Position numbers and translations under genes: made by a program
Notes under the pieces: model-generated
Database searches by the model: none
Seen by the model: the letters and a program-made list of their open reading frames with translations, nothing else
What the model was told of the DNA's origin: nothing
NCBI GenBank assembly: GCA_025455065.1
Contig: JALONG010000004.1
Coordinates: 22,690 to 86,689, forward strand
From: Candidatus Kapaibacterium sp.
Lineage (GTDB): Bacteria; Bacteroidota; Ignavibacteria; Kapaibacteriales; UBA4661
DNA length: 64,000 nucleotides
Direction of reading: 5' to 3'
Part shown: positions 1 through 8,139 of the stretch, one piece after another
Position numbering within the stretch: the stretch's first letter is position 1
How the letters are laid out: every line of letters begins with the position of its first letter

Positions 1-2306
1 CGTTGATACCGTGCATTTGCGCCACTTGTCGGCACAATATCGGGTAAACCTTGCGTGTTTTCGTCAATGTTTTCGGTCAAACTAATGTCTGCTTGCACAG
101 CATTTCCCAGCGCATCCGCCACTTTTCCGGTCAAAATAATCGGTCTGGCAATTCGCCGCAGCTTCACCGTCGGCATCGTGATTGTATCGCCCTTTTGCGC
201 GGTTGTCGCGTCCAGCGTTTTTGTCTCCGTCATGTAATTCACCGTATCGGCAGGCTCAATGCGCACCGCATAGCGCTTGCCTTCCACAACAGGCGTAACA
301 AAAAGCCCTGCAACCGGCTCTGTTTCTACCGGTCCGATGCTATTGCCGCTTTGGTCGGTCAAGGTGATTTCGGCTGCAAGCGGCGTACCTGCTTCATTTT
401 GCACCGTTCCTTTGACAACCGTTACTTTCGGCTCTGCGCGGCGATAGGTAATCGAATAGGTCGTGGTAATTTCTCGCCCGATGTCGTCCAAAATGCGCTC
501 AAATCGGTCTTTGATGTTGTACTCGCGCCCCAGCGTCAAATACGCCGTTGCAGAACCGTTATTGTCGCACGGCTTCACGATTTTGTTCAGTTTGATGCGA
601 TTGTTCCAGAGTTTTTCGATGATTTGCGGTTCGACTTCATTCCGCCGCGCCGTGTAGCTGACTTCATCGGTGACGACAATCCCGATGCGCTCTGCATTGG
701 GACGAAATTTCATCTGTGCCAGTTCTTCCAGCGCATTGGGCAAATACTCATCCGGCTGATTCGCACCGGCTTTAGCGATAAATGCTTCAAAGCGCTCAAA
801 ATTATCGGTCGGCTGCAACACATCCACCGTGACCAAACCGTAGAGAATCCCACCAATGCGGTAATCCGCGCCGCGTTTGCGCATTTCTTCGGCAAAACGG
901 CGAGCATTTTCGCGGGTTTCCCTGATTTTATTCGCCATGCTGCCCGAACAGTCAATAATCAAGACCACATCCACTGGCGTAGAAGCGGCGCTGTCTGCGG
1001 GTTTCACCGACACAATGCTTGCTTGTTTGTCCTTCAGAACAAAATCCCCCTCGCCAAGCCCGCGAATACTGCGCCCTTCGGCATCCACAGCACGAACAAT
1101 GACGGTTGTTTGCGGAAAACGGCTGTTATCTACATTCAAGACTTGTAGCGCATAGCCCGCACGGGAACTGACTTCGACAGCATCTCCGGTGATAGATTTG
1201 ACGGGCGTTTTCGGTTTGTAATAGCGCTCTTGAATGGCATTGTAGAGTTCTTGCGTTTGGGGAGAAAATTTCTCCAGTTCTTTTGCAAAATCGGGATTGG
1301 AATTACGCAGAAAAGAAGCCATAATACTCGGTTTTGCGAGCAGGGAATCAACGGGTGTGCGGCATCCGTCGTCGTCTGCTCTGTACCCCACAAGCTGCCC
1401 CGTATTCCGCACGGGGTCGCTTGAAAGGCGCACAAGCGCTGTCAATCCGGCATCACCGCTTGCAGGCATCGTGCGGAGAAGCCCGATACCGATTGCACCA
1501 ACATTCACTTCCACACCAAGCCTGAAGGCGCTTGCGGCAAGATTGTAATTTCCCGACACGATAAACGGATTCCCCAAAATACTGACCTGCGCACTCGCCC
1601 CAATATCAAGCCCTAACGCCTCCGGCGCAATCGTAACAGGCAAGCCCAACACACCATTATTGGGAGCAGTGGTGTAATTAACATTCACGGTCAAAAATTC
1701 TACTGGTGAGTAGGAAGCGCTTGCCGTCCAAAAGAGGGTGTTCGGAGCAGTGCGAACATGGCGAAACTCACTGCCGACGCGCTCTGTGCGGAAGGTCTCC
1801 GCGCCCATGGTTGTCGCCGAAAGCCCAATAAATAAGCCGTTAAAGGGCTTTGCAATAAGCGAACCGTTCCAACGCAGCGTTTCAAAAGAAATTTGCTGTA
1901 CATTGCCCGGATTGACAACTCTTGCGCTGCCACCGAGCCAGAGAATATCATCCAGAACGTTGAATCCCAACCCCGCATATAATTCCCCTGTCGCAAGGCT
2001 GCTGTCCGCGTTGAGCGTATATCCGACAGCAAGCGGCGCAAGTTTGGCAAAAAAACCGTATTGGCGCTGTAGCGAAAAATCTTGTCCAATCGGCGCAGCA
2101 ACAAGTAATTCCGAGCCGTTGCGCATCCCCAACAGCGCAGGATTCCAGCCGACGGCGCTGGCATCGGTTAAAAATCCCAAACGGCGGTTACTCAAATTTT
2201 CCGGTGCAAACAGCCGATTTTGTGCGTGTGCAATACCCACAAACACGCATAACCACGCGACAATCACGGCACACCGAAGAGCAGCAAAGCGGGAGAGCAG
2301 CATCAT
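1..2306 (-). CDS. VWA-domain surface protein with N-terminal barrel-like region (3' end outside window)
   Basis: An open frame reads leftward from the ATG at 2306 and is still open at base 1, so at least 768 codons are visible and the C-terminus is missing. Residues 1-28 form a signal peptide ending in GIAHA. Residues about 30-330 are rich in alternating polar/aromatic strands and look like an outer-membrane beta-barrel of the PorV/UPF0164-like kind (starts with a DASAVGWNPALLG motif). A von Willebrand A domain follows at about 447-610, with the metal-site motif DCSGSM at residue 452 and a later VVTDE strand. From about 628 come two or more carboxypeptidase-regulatory-like beta-sandwich repeats (VKGTVQNEAGTPLAAEITL). 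Fusion of a barrel, VWA and sandwich repeats suggests a surface-exposed adhesion or assembly protein. Exact function unknown. Confidence 0.8.
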   Translation of the reverse strand, partial: MMLLSRFAALRCAVIVAWLCVFVGIAHAQNRLFAPENLSNRRLGFLTDASAVGWNPALLGMRNGSELLVAAPIGQDFSLQRQYGFFAKLAPLAVGYTLNADSSLATGELYAGLGFNVLDDILWLGGSARVVNPGNVQQISFETLRWNGSLIAKPFNGLFIGLSATTMGAETFRTERVGSEFRHVRTAPNTLFWTASASYSPVEFLTVNVNYTTAPNNGVLGLPVTIAPEALGLDIGASAQVSILGNPFIVSGNYNLAASAFRLGVEVNVGAIGIGLLRTMPASGDAGLTALVRLSSDPVRNTGQLVGYRADDDGCRTPVDSLLAKPSIMASFLRNSNPDFAKELEKFSPQTQELYNAIQERYYKPKTPVKSITGDAVEVSSRAGYALQVLNVDNSRFPQTTVIVRAVDAEGRSIRGLGEGDFVLKDKQASIVSVKPADSAASTPVDVVLIIDCSGSMANKIRETRENARRFAEEMRKRGADYRIGGILYGLVTVDVLQPTDNFERFEAFIAKAGANQPDEYLPNALEELAQMKFRPNAERIGIVVTDEVSYTARRNEVEPQIIEKLWNNRIKLNKIVKPCDNNGSATAYLTLGREYNIKDRFERILDDIGREITTTYSITYRRAEPKVTVVKGTVQNEAGTPLAAEITLTDQSGNSIGPVETEPVAGLFVTPVVEGKRYAVRIEPADTVNYMTETKTLDATTAQKGDTITMPTVKLRRIARPIILTGKVADALGNAVQADISLTENIDENTQGLPDIVPTSGANARYQ

Positions 2307-2361
2307 AAATAAGCCCCAAAACGAGGTGAGAAAAATATGCGTAACTTGTAGGTACGCAACT

Positions 2362-2389
2362 CGTGCTACGCCTTCTTAGGCGTGGTACG
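2362..2389. other. Hairpin between gene ends
   Basis: CGTGCTACGCC and GGCGTGGTACG can pair over 11 positions (two G-U pairs) around a 6-base loop. It lies downstream of the membrane-protein gene that ends at 2466 on the minus strand and upstream of the VWA gene. No U-run follows, so a terminator is only possible. The ACGCC/GGCGT core resembles the small internal hairpin of the 17144 and 25611 repeat elements. Confidence 0.45.
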
Positions 2390-2465
2390 GATTACCCGGT
2401 AACAACATTGATGTATCTTGCCTGTGCAAGTTTTCAACCATTTTTATTCTATGTTCAGTAGATTT

Positions 2466-4202
2466 TCATTCCTTCGCAACATCGGCAAACACTCGCCACA
2501 AAACACCGCTCACAACCAGCACCAATGCGGCTTGCACCAGATACGCCGACATACTCATCCAAGGACCGTGATTCATAAAATACCACTGAAGCGGAAACGT
2601 CGTAAATGAGCCGTTGGCGATATTGGCGGCTTGCTGCTGCATTTCGGGGAAATTCATCGTCAGCCAAATTTTTGAACCGACAAGACTCATTGCGCTCAAG
2701 AGCGCTACCGCCCAAGGCTTCACGGTTATGGTGTTCAGCATACACGCAATAACGACAACAACAAACGGGAGAACATTGATGAGTTGCCGCGTTTCGGTCA
2801 TCATTGTTGCCAAAAGCACGAACACGCTTATCACTGCAAACAAGCCCAAGCCCAGACGTAATGCGGTTCGCAGGAATGGTCGAAAATACACTGTGGCAAA
2901 AAGCACCATCGGACCAAAATACACCGCCGCAGCAACAATCGTCAGAAGCGGCTTCGACACTGCACAGGCAAGACTTCCACCCAAAAACAAATCCGTATTC
3001 ATCGGCGCAGAAAGCGTCTCGTCTTGAATCATGCGCTTCCAGAACATCAACCCGCCCCAAAACACCAGAGCTATCCCTAGACGCAGAACAGAGCCTTTCA
3101 GCGCTGCGGATTGCACAACGTTCTTGAGACGCTCAAGCGGCAACACAAGCAAGACCGATTCCACCGTAAAAAACCATTGTGCTAAAAAAAGCGGCATCGT
3201 GAGCGGCAAAAGCACGGTAATAACCGGCTCAACTTCGGGAAAGCGCGTTCCGGCTATCAACACAAAATACACGCTCAAAAGCAGCATCAATGCTGTTGTT
3301 GTGGCAGCAATCAAACGCGCAGTGCGTTGGGGGATGCCGTTGGTTGTGTCCGTTACAGCTTGATTTGATGCAGATTGATTTGATGCGGCTTGATTTGATG
3401 CGGTTTTTGGAATAATGAAGAGCAGCATGGCGATATAAAACGCCGTCGGAAATGTGAAAAAACCTATTGCTGCGGCTATAAGCACCAACCATTGATGCCG
3501 CGCCAAATACGCATACAGCGTCAAAGTGCCGATAAACAGTGCGCTCGTGTCGGTCAGTGTGGGATAATAAAAACTCATCTTCATCACCGCCACATTCACA
3601 AACAGTGCCGTAAACCCCAACCACCGCGCCACTGCACCCAAAGCAAGATTTCGCGCAATAAGCGCCCAAAGCAGCGCCGTTCCAAGCAGCATAAACGCAT
3701 TATGAAACACAAAATATCCCGCAACAAAACTGTCAATGTTCAAGGCTACACTTTGTTGGGAACTGTTTGCATCTTTGGCAAACCAGCGAAAAAACCAGAG
3801 GGGAATGGGATATTGCTGGTAGCTCCACTCCAACCATGCGGGCAGCTTATCGAACATTGGTACGATTTGCTGATAGAGAAATTTTGCGGCTTGCATTTCC
3901 CCATAGACTGCAACACTAGGCGCAATGCGCTGCGCACGGTAGGGGTCTATTCGCAAGCGCCCGCGCTCTTGCAATTCGGCGCTGGACTTATTCCACTGCA
4001 AACTCCAGACAACGTTTTTATACGTTACGCCGTCCCACCCGCAACCGCTATTAAGCGCGATAATCTCGCCTTTTTCAAAATACAACAGACTGAACAGCGC
4101 CACAAAAAGAGGCATAAGCACCAAGTACCACGCAAACGGCTTACGTGCTGGTTTGGAAGCCGATTTGGATTGAGGACGCGAAGAATTGTTCTTTGTCGGC
4201 AT
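2466..4202 (-). CDS. Polytopic integral membrane protein, function unknown
   Basis: 578 residues with a short basic Ser/Lys/Arg-rich cytoplasmic N-terminus followed by a first membrane segment at about 25-42, a roughly 120-residue probably periplasmic loop rich in Trp and Tyr, then about ten more hydrophobic segments. This one-TM, large-loop, many-TM layout is seen in GT-C-type glycosyltransferases and EpsG/Wzy-like proteins, but I see no diagnostic catalytic motif. It lies 23 bp downstream of folD on the same strand and is probably cotranscribed with it. A 15-bp tandem repeat inside the gene encodes a repeated ASNQ stretch in a loop after the sixth or so membrane segment. Confidence 0.75.
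   Translation of the reverse strand: MPTKNNSSRPQSKSASKPARKPFAWYLVLMPLFVALFSLLYFEKGEIIALNSGCGWDGVTYKNVVWSLQWNKSSAELQERGRLRIDPYRAQRIAPSVAVYGEMQAAKFLYQQIVPMFDKLPAWLEWSYQQYPIPLWFFRWFAKDANSSQQSVALNIDSFVAGYFVFHNAFMLLGTALLWALIARNLALGAVARWLGFTALFVNVAVMKMSFYYPTLTDTSALFIGTLTLYAYLARHQWLVLIAAAIGFFTFPTAFYIAMLLFIIPKTASNQAASNQSASNQAVTDTTNGIPQRTARLIAATTTALMLLLSVYFVLIAGTRFPEVEPVITVLLPLTMPLFLAQWFFTVESVLLVLPLERLKNVVQSAALKGSVLRLGIALVFWGGLMFWKRMIQDETLSAPMNTDLFLGGSLACAVSKPLLTIVAAAVYFGPMVLFATVYFRPFLRTALRLGLGLFAVISVFVLLATMMTETRQLINVLPFVVVVIACMLNTITVKPWAVALLSAMSLVGSKIWLTMNFPEMQQQAANIANGSFTTFPLQWYFMNHGPWMSMSAYLVQAALVLVVSGVLWRVFADVAKE
3361..3405. repeat. Three 15-bp tandem repeats inside a membrane-protein gene
   Basis: The unit TGATTTGATGCGGCT occurs three times with one or two changes. 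In the minus-strand gene it encodes the repeated ASNQ segment in a polar loop between membrane helices. The length, a multiple of three, keeps the frame open, so copy-number change would be tolerated. Confidence 0.85.
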
Positions 4203-4225
4203 GAGGAGGCGGAAATGGTGTGGTT

Positions 4226-5107
4226 TTAATACACCTCGCCCGCAGCAGAGCGGTAGGTGTTAAGCATCAGCATTGCAATCGTCATCGGACCAACACCACC
4301 CGGTACGGGCGTAATCGCAGAAGCCTTTTCGGAGGCACTCTCAAAATGCACATCGCCCACAAGGCGTGTTCCTTTCGGGGCTGCGGGGTCGTCTATGCGG
4401 TTAATGCCCACGTCAATAACGACAACACCGTCTTTGAGGTTGTCCCCATGAATTGCTTCCGGTACTCCAACTGCCGCCACCAAAATATCGGCTTGGCGTG
4501 TGTAGTAGGCAATATCGGGCGCGGCAGTGTGGCAGATTGTTACGATTGCGTTGGCATTGGGGGCTTTTTGGTAGAGCAGATTTGCCATTGGTTTCCCGAC
4601 GATATTACTTCGCCCCACAACAACGGCGTGTTTCCCTTTGGTTTCGATGTGTGAACGTTTCAAAATTTCCATCACTCCCGCAGGCGTACAAGGCGCATAA
4701 CACGGCAGCCCGGCAACCAAACGTCCGACATTTTCGGGATGAAACCCGTCCACATCTTTCGCCGGATGCACCGTGAGCAACACACACTGCTCGTCAATGT
4801 GCGCCGGAAGCGGTAACTGCACCAAAATCCCGTGAATACGCGGGTCGGCGTTCCATGCTTGAATCTGCTCCAAAACTTCTTTTTCGCTGACCGTTGCAGG
4901 TTTTTCCAGCACAATCGAATAGAAACCAAGTTCTTCGCAGGCTTTCGCTTTGGAGCGTACATACACGTGCGATGCAGCATTATCACCAATAAGCAGTACC
5001 GCTAATCCGGGCTGAATACCGCGCCCTGCCTTGAGTTCTCTCGTTTTTTCAGCAATTTCGTTCCGCACATCTTGTGCAATCGCTTTTCCATCCAGAATCT
5101 GTGTCAT
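4226..5107 (-). CDS. folD: Bifunctional methylenetetrahydrofolate dehydrogenase/cyclohydrolase FolD
   Basis: 293 residues, normal length for the family. It oxidises 5,10-methylene-THF with NADP to methenyl-THF and hydrolyses that to 10-formyl-THF in the cytoplasm, feeding purine and formyl-Met synthesis. Family signatures are intact: the YVRSKAKACEELG segment with the catalytic Lys (about residue 54-56), GILVQLPLP, PAKDVDGFHPENVGRL, PCTPAGVMEIL, the nucleotide-binding VVGRSNIVGKPMANLL and the C-terminal TPVPGGVGPMTIAMLMLNT. The start MTQILDGKAIA matches the family N-terminus. It is followed after 23 bp by a membrane-protein gene on the same strand. Confidence 0.97.
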   Translation of the reverse strand: MTQILDGKAIAQDVRNEIAEKTRELKAGRGIQPGLAVLLIGDNAASHVYVRSKAKACEELGFYSIVLEKPATVSEKEVLEQIQAWNADPRIHGILVQLPLPAHIDEQCVLLTVHPAKDVDGFHPENVGRLVAGLPCYAPCTPAGVMEILKRSHIETKGKHAVVVGRSNIVGKPMANLLYQKAPNANAIVTICHTAAPDIAYYTRQADILVAAVGVPEAIHGDNLKDGVVVIDVGINRIDDPAAPKGTRLVGDVHFESASEKASAITPVPGGVGPMTIAMLMLNTYRSAAGEVY

Positions 5108-5118
5108 GGGGAAGATAG

Positions 5119-5152
5119 TGTTAAGTGTTGAATGTTGAGTGTTGAGTTTTCA
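5119..5152. repeat. Short GTGTTGA-type simple repeat upstream of folD
   Basis: Between folD and the epimerase gene the sequence runs through four imperfect copies of a GTGTTGA/ATGTTGA heptamer. The same motif (GAGTGTTGAGTTTT) recurs just after rpoB at 61061. No function can be assigned. Confidence 0.6.
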
Positions 5153-5180
5153 GGACGGGACAAATGGCGCACAAGCATAT

Positions 5181-5711
5181 TTACCCAAATTTCGGCTCCC
5201 AAACCTCACGCAAAACGCAGTCCCACGGAAATTTCAACTCATCGGCGGGGTCGTAAGGATGTGATTGCAAATTAACGACAATCGTTTCAGGCTGCGACAG
5301 CGCTTTCCATCCGTGCATAACACCTGGCGGAATGAGTATCATTGCGGGGTTTTGGATGCCGATGATAAACGAATTGACCTGCCCGAAGGTGGGAGAATCC
5401 TCCCGAATATCCACACACACAACCTGCATTTTTCCTCGCGTCACGGTGAATTGGTCGGTATGAATGGCGTGGAGATGCCACGCTTTGACGACACCGTAAT
5501 CCGTTGCCGATTGATAGACGTGTTGCGGAATAATCACGCCTTCGCGCTCCACCCAGGGCAAACTCCATAGTTCAATCACATCGCCGCGCCCATCTACAAT
5601 CGTTTTGAGGGCTTTGTACTTTACGCCATGAATCGTTGCACCGTTCATGGTGGAGTGCTGTTTGAAGGGAAGAGACTGCAATAATGAAACTGTAACGTCG
5701 GTAATCTTCAT
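5181..5711 (-). CDS. dTDP-4-dehydrorhamnose 3,5-epimerase-like cupin (RmlC family)
   Basis: 176 residues from the ATG at 5711 (MKITDVTVSLLQ). The frame stays open upstream to 5801, but that extension is unlike any RmlC N-terminus. RmlC-family features are visible: VVKAWHLHAIHTDQFTV with the catalytic His, the D..EDSPTFGQVNSF strand, IPPGVMHGWKAL and the closing YDPADELKFPWD. Members epimerise dTDP-4-keto-6-deoxyglucose at C3 and C5 on the way to dTDP-rhamnose or related surface sugars. No rmlA/B/D neighbours are present, so the substrate may differ. Confident of family, less so of substrate. Confidence 0.85.
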   Translation of the reverse strand: MKITDVTVSLLQSLPFKQHSTMNGATIHGVKYKALKTIVDGRGDVIELWSLPWVEREGVIIPQHVYQSATDYGVVKAWHLHAIHTDQFTVTRGKMQVVCVDIREDSPTFGQVNSFIIGIQNPAMILIPPGVMHGWKALSQPETIVVNLQSHPYDPADELKFPWDCVLREVWEPKFG

Positions 5712-6076
5712 TGGTTTTGTCGGAGAATTAAAGAGAGAATTTATGCGAAAAAAAGCAAAACAGTACCTGCTTGCTCCTCTATGCCTTTTCGGCTCAAACA
5801 TAGCATTTTTTCGGCAACTTTGCCCACATTATTCTGTGGATTTGTGTAAAATGTTGGTTTATTTTGACCTGTGGAAAACTTTTGTGATGCTGTGTCGCAT
5901 TTCTCCCGTGCTGCCCAAACACCGCTTCGTTGCTGGATAGTTTACATATCAACCGTGCAACTCACGACAAATCAACGAGAAAATGAATTTATTTTCATCG
6001 TTCTGTCATTGAGTAGTGATTTTTCTCGTTGTAGTTTCGCAACCGTTAGTTTGTAACACTATGGATAGTCTGTTGT
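5712..6076. other. Divergent intergenic region without recognisable gene
   Basis: 365 bp of AT-rich DNA between the epimerase start (minus strand) and the RlpA-like gene (plus strand). It must hold promoters for both directions. I see no RNA gene, no strong dyad and no perfect TAnnTTTG-type element. Confidence 0.6.
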
Positions 6077-6997
6077 ATGATGTTTCGTACTCTTTCGTTT
6101 TTGATGCCCTTTGTGATGCGCCGCTCTGCTAAGGCGCTGCGCATTGCCCGAACAGTGGCATTTATCGTCATCGTGCTTGTTGGCGCAATGTACAGTTTTG
6201 GTGTACAAGCAAAATTGCGCACGATTTTTTGGGATACGCCTGTCGCTATCAATAATGCGCTCGTGTCTGCCTCTTCCTCAATGGTACAACACGGCGTAGC
6301 TTCGTGGTATGGTCCGCGTTTTCACGGGCGAAAAACCGCTAACGGTGAAATTTACGATATGCACGATTTCACTGCCGCACACCTCACACTGCCGCTTGGA
6401 ACGGTCATTCGCGTTACCAACACCGAAAACGACCGCACAACGCTTGTTCGTGTGAATGACCGAGGTCCCTACATCGAAGGGCGTATTCTCGACCTTTCGT
6501 ATAGTGCAGCAAAAGCGCTTGGTGTCTTGGGTAACGGTACGGCAAACGTGAAAGTGGAAGTCGTCGAAGGGATTCGCCTGACCGATAGCACCGTTGCCGA
6601 GAACGTTGCAAGCAGCGATTACGAATTTGCCGCTATCAAAGACCTTCTCACAACCACCGCCTTCGCACACGATATGCAGCCGCTTGTCGTTGATGCGGGA
6701 ACGTTTTCGATTGTTTACGAAAGCGATAATTTTGCCGAAGCGCTCAAAGCATGGCAAAATCTCCGCAAAAAACACGGCGACATCGTGTATCTTGTGCCGC
6801 AACGCAAACCCGATGAACAAATCGTGTATGAGGAATGGCAACGCAAGACCAGCAGCGCAGTTCAAAAGCCGCAAACCCGCGCAGAACGACGTGCCGCTAA
6901 ACGCAAACTTGATGCAAAACGTGCAGAACGTACGCGCCTGTATAACTACCAATTATTACTGCTGGAGCCGGATTCGCCGGAACTTGCGGCAAATTAA
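6077..6997 (+). CDS. rlpA: RlpA-like septal ring protein (double-psi beta-barrel) with C-terminal SPOR-like part
   Basis: 306 residues. An N-terminal hydrophobic segment at about 27-42 (VAFIVIVLVGAMYSFGVQA) acts as signal or anchor. The double-psi beta-barrel covers about 70-165: ASWYGPRFHGRKTANGEIYD, AAHLTLPLGTVIRVTN and VRVNDRGPYIEGRILDLS carry the conserved Gly, His, Asp and Arg positions of RlpA. Family members bind or cleave denuded peptidoglycan at the septum. Residues about 215-262 (DAGTFSIVYESDNFAEALKA, then VYLVPQ) resemble a SPOR fold, and a basic Arg/Lys-rich tail follows. ATGATG at 6077/6080 gives two adjacent possible starts. The gene stands alone, with a strong terminator after it. 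Confidence 0.85.
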   Translation: MMFRTLSFLMPFVMRRSAKALRIARTVAFIVIVLVGAMYSFGVQAKLRTIFWDTPVAINNALVSASSSMVQHGVASWYGPRFHGRKTANGEIYDMHDFTAAHLTLPLGTVIRVTNTENDRTTLVRVNDRGPYIEGRILDLSYSAAKALGVLGNGTANVKVEVVEGIRLTDSTVAENVASSDYEFAAIKDLLTTTAFAHDMQPLVVDAGTFSIVYESDNFAEALKAWQNLRKKHGDIVYLVPQRKPDEQIVYEEWQRKTSSAVQKPQTRAERRAAKRKLDAKRAERTRLYNYQLLLLEPDSPELAAN

Positions 6998-7024
6998 GAG
7001 CAACATTCCCACATCAAGAAGCAA

Positions 7025-7066
7025 AACCGTTACAGTCTGCATCACTCAGGGCTGCAACGGTTTTTT
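7025..7066 (+). terminator. Rho-independent terminator between convergent genes
   Basis: AACCGTTACAG pairs with CTGCAACGGTT (one mismatch) around a 16-base loop and is followed by six T. It lies 28 bp after the RlpA-like gene. The opposite strand also has A-runs at the left arm, so it may serve the minus-strand NRDE gene as well. Confidence 0.85.
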
Positions 7067-7091
7067 GTTTCTATTTCACACAATCATCACT

Positions 7092-7925
7092 TCACACCAA
7101 ACGGAACGAAATCTGCGTTTTACCTAGCGTTTCATCCACAACACCATACTCAAAGCTAGGCGTAAAGCGGCTTTCCGTGAAATGAACCGTGTTAGTATTA
7201 TCAAGCAAAATTACCGTCGAACAGCGCGTACCATAGCTGCGCTCCGGCGCATGAATAAACAGCGATGAAAGTTGTCGTTCCCATTCGATGCCGACTCCGG
7301 TGTCAGGTAGGAGCGAATCATCAGGTCTGGTGGGGTCTTGAAGCATTGCCAGCAATGTTTCCGTGAGCGTTTTGGGATTGCGTGTTTTTTCCTCTGCATC
7401 CAGTGTTAATGAGCTTTGCAGCCGTTGTTTTCCTTCCTCCACTTTGTACCAAGGCGTATCCAACAGAGCATTGCTCAAGCCGTGAACGCCTGTGCTGATA
7501 CGCTCTGCGGCATTGCCATTTGCAACGTTGCCATAATTAGAAAACCAGAAAATTTCCTGTGCAGCAATATTTCCCCAAAGAATGTTAAAACCGTTGTACA
7601 TCGTTTTGCGACGTTCCAAGAGCGTAGCAAAATCGCCGTTTGTTGGATTTTGTGTGAGAAATTTGTAGGTGAGTTCTCCACGAGAAGGCGCATCAGGATT
7701 GATGTTTGACAAATCACGAACATTGGTCAGTGCCGTAAAACGTCCTTGTCGCGTGATTCCAAGCCATGTTCCGCCGGCTTCCAAATCTATCCCACCAAAA
7801 ACATCGGGAAAATACGACCACCAGTGCGCCTTGTGTGCGGGGCGCTTCGTAAATTCATCGCGGTTTGCCGCCAAAACAAAGGGATAATCGGGGTGTGCGT
7901 TGAGAGCGAAAAGGATAAGACACAT
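7092..7925 (-). CDS. NRDE/TANGO2-family protein (Ntn-hydrolase-like)
   Basis: 277 residues starting at the ATG at 7925. This start is chosen over the upstream one at 7949 because it places Cys at position 2 (MCLILFA), the conserved N-terminal residue of the NRDE family, which has an Ntn-hydrolase fold. The namesake motif AANRDEF follows at about residue 18-24. GGTWLGITRQGRFTALTN and SRGELTYKFL are typical too. Human TANGO2 belongs to this family, with proposed roles in haem or lipid handling; the bacterial role is not established. It is cytoplasmic with no signal peptide, and stands alone between a terminator and a divergent porin gene. Confidence 0.88.
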   Translation of the reverse strand: MCLILFALNAHPDYPFVLAANRDEFTKRPAHKAHWWSYFPDVFGGIDLEAGGTWLGITRQGRFTALTNVRDLSNINPDAPSRGELTYKFLTQNPTNGDFATLLERRKTMYNGFNILWGNIAAQEIFWFSNYGNVANGNAAERISTGVHGLSNALLDTPWYKVEEGKQRLQSSLTLDAEEKTRNPKTLTETLLAMLQDPTRPDDSLLPDTGVGIEWERQLSSLFIHAPERSYGTRCSTVILLDNTNTVHFTESRFTPSFEYGVVDETLGKTQISFRLV

Positions 7926-8129
7926 AGCGGGGTGAATGGTTGTGGTCAAAAATAGTGTTCCATAGCAAAACTACAAAACCGCATCAAAACACGCCGTATA
8001 AAAACTACATAAAAAATTTTCGTAGCATACACCAATTTCCATGATGTTTCGTTATCTTATACATTGTGTGTTCATCTTGCTCACGAGTGTTGCAAGTCTG
8101 TTCCTACCTTTTCATTTTTTTTTTACCAC

Positions 8130-8135
8130 AGGAGG
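8130..8135 (+). promoter_or_regulatory. Ribosome binding site that fixes the porin start
   Basis: A perfect AGGAGG sits 4 bases before the ATG at 8140. The frame is open upstream to 8041, but this site and the signal peptide that begins right after it point to 8140. Confidence 0.8.
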
Positions 8136-8139
8136 TTGC

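Noticed and set aside
51..1148. 365-codon open frame on the plus strand
   Set aside because: Antisense to the VWA-domain gene, whose signal peptide, metal-site motif and continuous frame are clear on the minus strand.
6047..6054. TAGTTTGT as a -7 promoter element before the RlpA-like gene
   Set aside because: It misses the TAnnTTTG consensus by one position and has no partner at -33.
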